Part shown: one piece after another, positions 32,962-33,034 of the stretch | How the letters are laid out: every line of letters begins with the position of its first letter | Numbering within the stretch: position 1 is the stretch's first letter | Assembly (NCBI GenBank): GCA_041556555.1 | Contig: JBFFIE010000020.1 | Location: forward strand, 1-33,034 | Length of the DNA: 33,034 bases | DNA from: SZUA-592 sp041556555 | Lineage (GTDB): Bacteria > Pseudomonadota > Gammaproteobacteria > Eutrophobiales > Eutrophobiaceae | Direction of reading: 5' to 3' | Made by a program: the position numbers and the translations under genes | The notes under the pieces: generated by a model | Databases searched by the model: none | Seen by the model: only the letters and a program-made list of their open reading frames with translations | Told to the model about the DNA's origin: nothing

Positions 32962-33034
32962 ATGAAAACTGCTTGCACCATATCGTGTGTATTCACTGCA
33001 ATATTATCTTTTGCAACTACCTGGGTAACTGCCC
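32962..33034 (+). CDS. Start of a further exported protein (cut by the right edge)
   Basis: An open frame begins at ATG 32962 and runs to the window end (24 codons). It encodes a basic N-terminus (MKTACT) and a hydrophobic stretch ending near WVTA, which looks like a signal peptide. It lies 32 bases after the terminator of the preceding operon, and its ribosome binding site is weak. In other genomes DUF1302-DUF1329 pairs are often followed by a YCF48-like repeat protein and an RND-type transporter. The visible part is too short to support that identity. Confidence 0.5.
   Translation, partial: MKTACTISCVFTAILSFATTWVTA

Noticed and set aside
1..33034. CRISPR arrays, insertion sequences, prophage, tRNA or rRNA genes
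   Set aside because: No regularly spaced repeats, transposase or integrase frames, or recognisable tRNA/rRNA sequences were noticed on either strand.

Overview
The window looks like a chromosomal segment of a Gammaproteobacterium. The nudJ-mnmA and rng-yhdP neighbour pairs are arranged as in enteric gammaproteobacteria. Glycolate oxidase, hopanoid and DUF1302/DUF1329 genes fit a free-living, probably aquatic lineage. The species cannot be named from the sequence alone. No transposase, integrase, phage gene, CRISPR array, tRNA or rRNA gene was seen. Coding density is high and no gene-free stretch exceeds 300 bases. The longest gaps are 27921-28175, 17554-17793, 8703-8906 and 29469-29670.

Layout, left to right: (1) mnmA (cut by the left edge) and nudJ on the minus strand. 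(2) A tight plus-strand run of five small Mrp/Mbh-type cation antiporter subunits (E, F, G, a DUF4040 protein, MnhB), which stops before any NuoK-, NuoN- or NuoL-like subunit. (3) rng and yhdP on the minus strand; yhdP collides tail-to-tail with the antiporter run. (4) A glycolate oxidase operon, glcD-(unknown 171 aa)-glcE-glcF. (5) A minus-strand envelope/hopanoid unit: hpnH and hpnB (overlapping), an MlaC/HpnM-like protein, MlaA, and then a glycine-zipper lipoprotein. dxs, which supplies isoprenoid precursors, is divergent from hpnH. (6) A minus-strand phosphonate biosynthesis operon: a free-standing nucleotidyltransferase, PEP mutase fused to a second nucleotidyltransferase, phosphonopyruvate decarboxylase and an AEP transaminase. 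Together these should make 2-aminoethylphosphonate and activate it as CMP-AEP. (7) Two paralogous soluble Ser/Thr kinases with C-terminal cyclic-nucleotide-binding-like domains, flanking a reversed pgi-CBS pair. (8) A DUF1302 beta-barrel gene and a DUF1329 gene ending in a clear intrinsic terminator, followed by the start of one more exported protein.

Taken together, much of the right two thirds concerns the cell envelope: hopanoid head-group synthesis, lipid trafficking, AEP production for probable attachment to a lipid or glycan, and outer-membrane proteins. The two most unusual items are the phosphonate operon beside hopanoid genes and the twin kinases. In both kinases the DFG motif reads DFS, and each kinase deviates at a different ligand-binding site.
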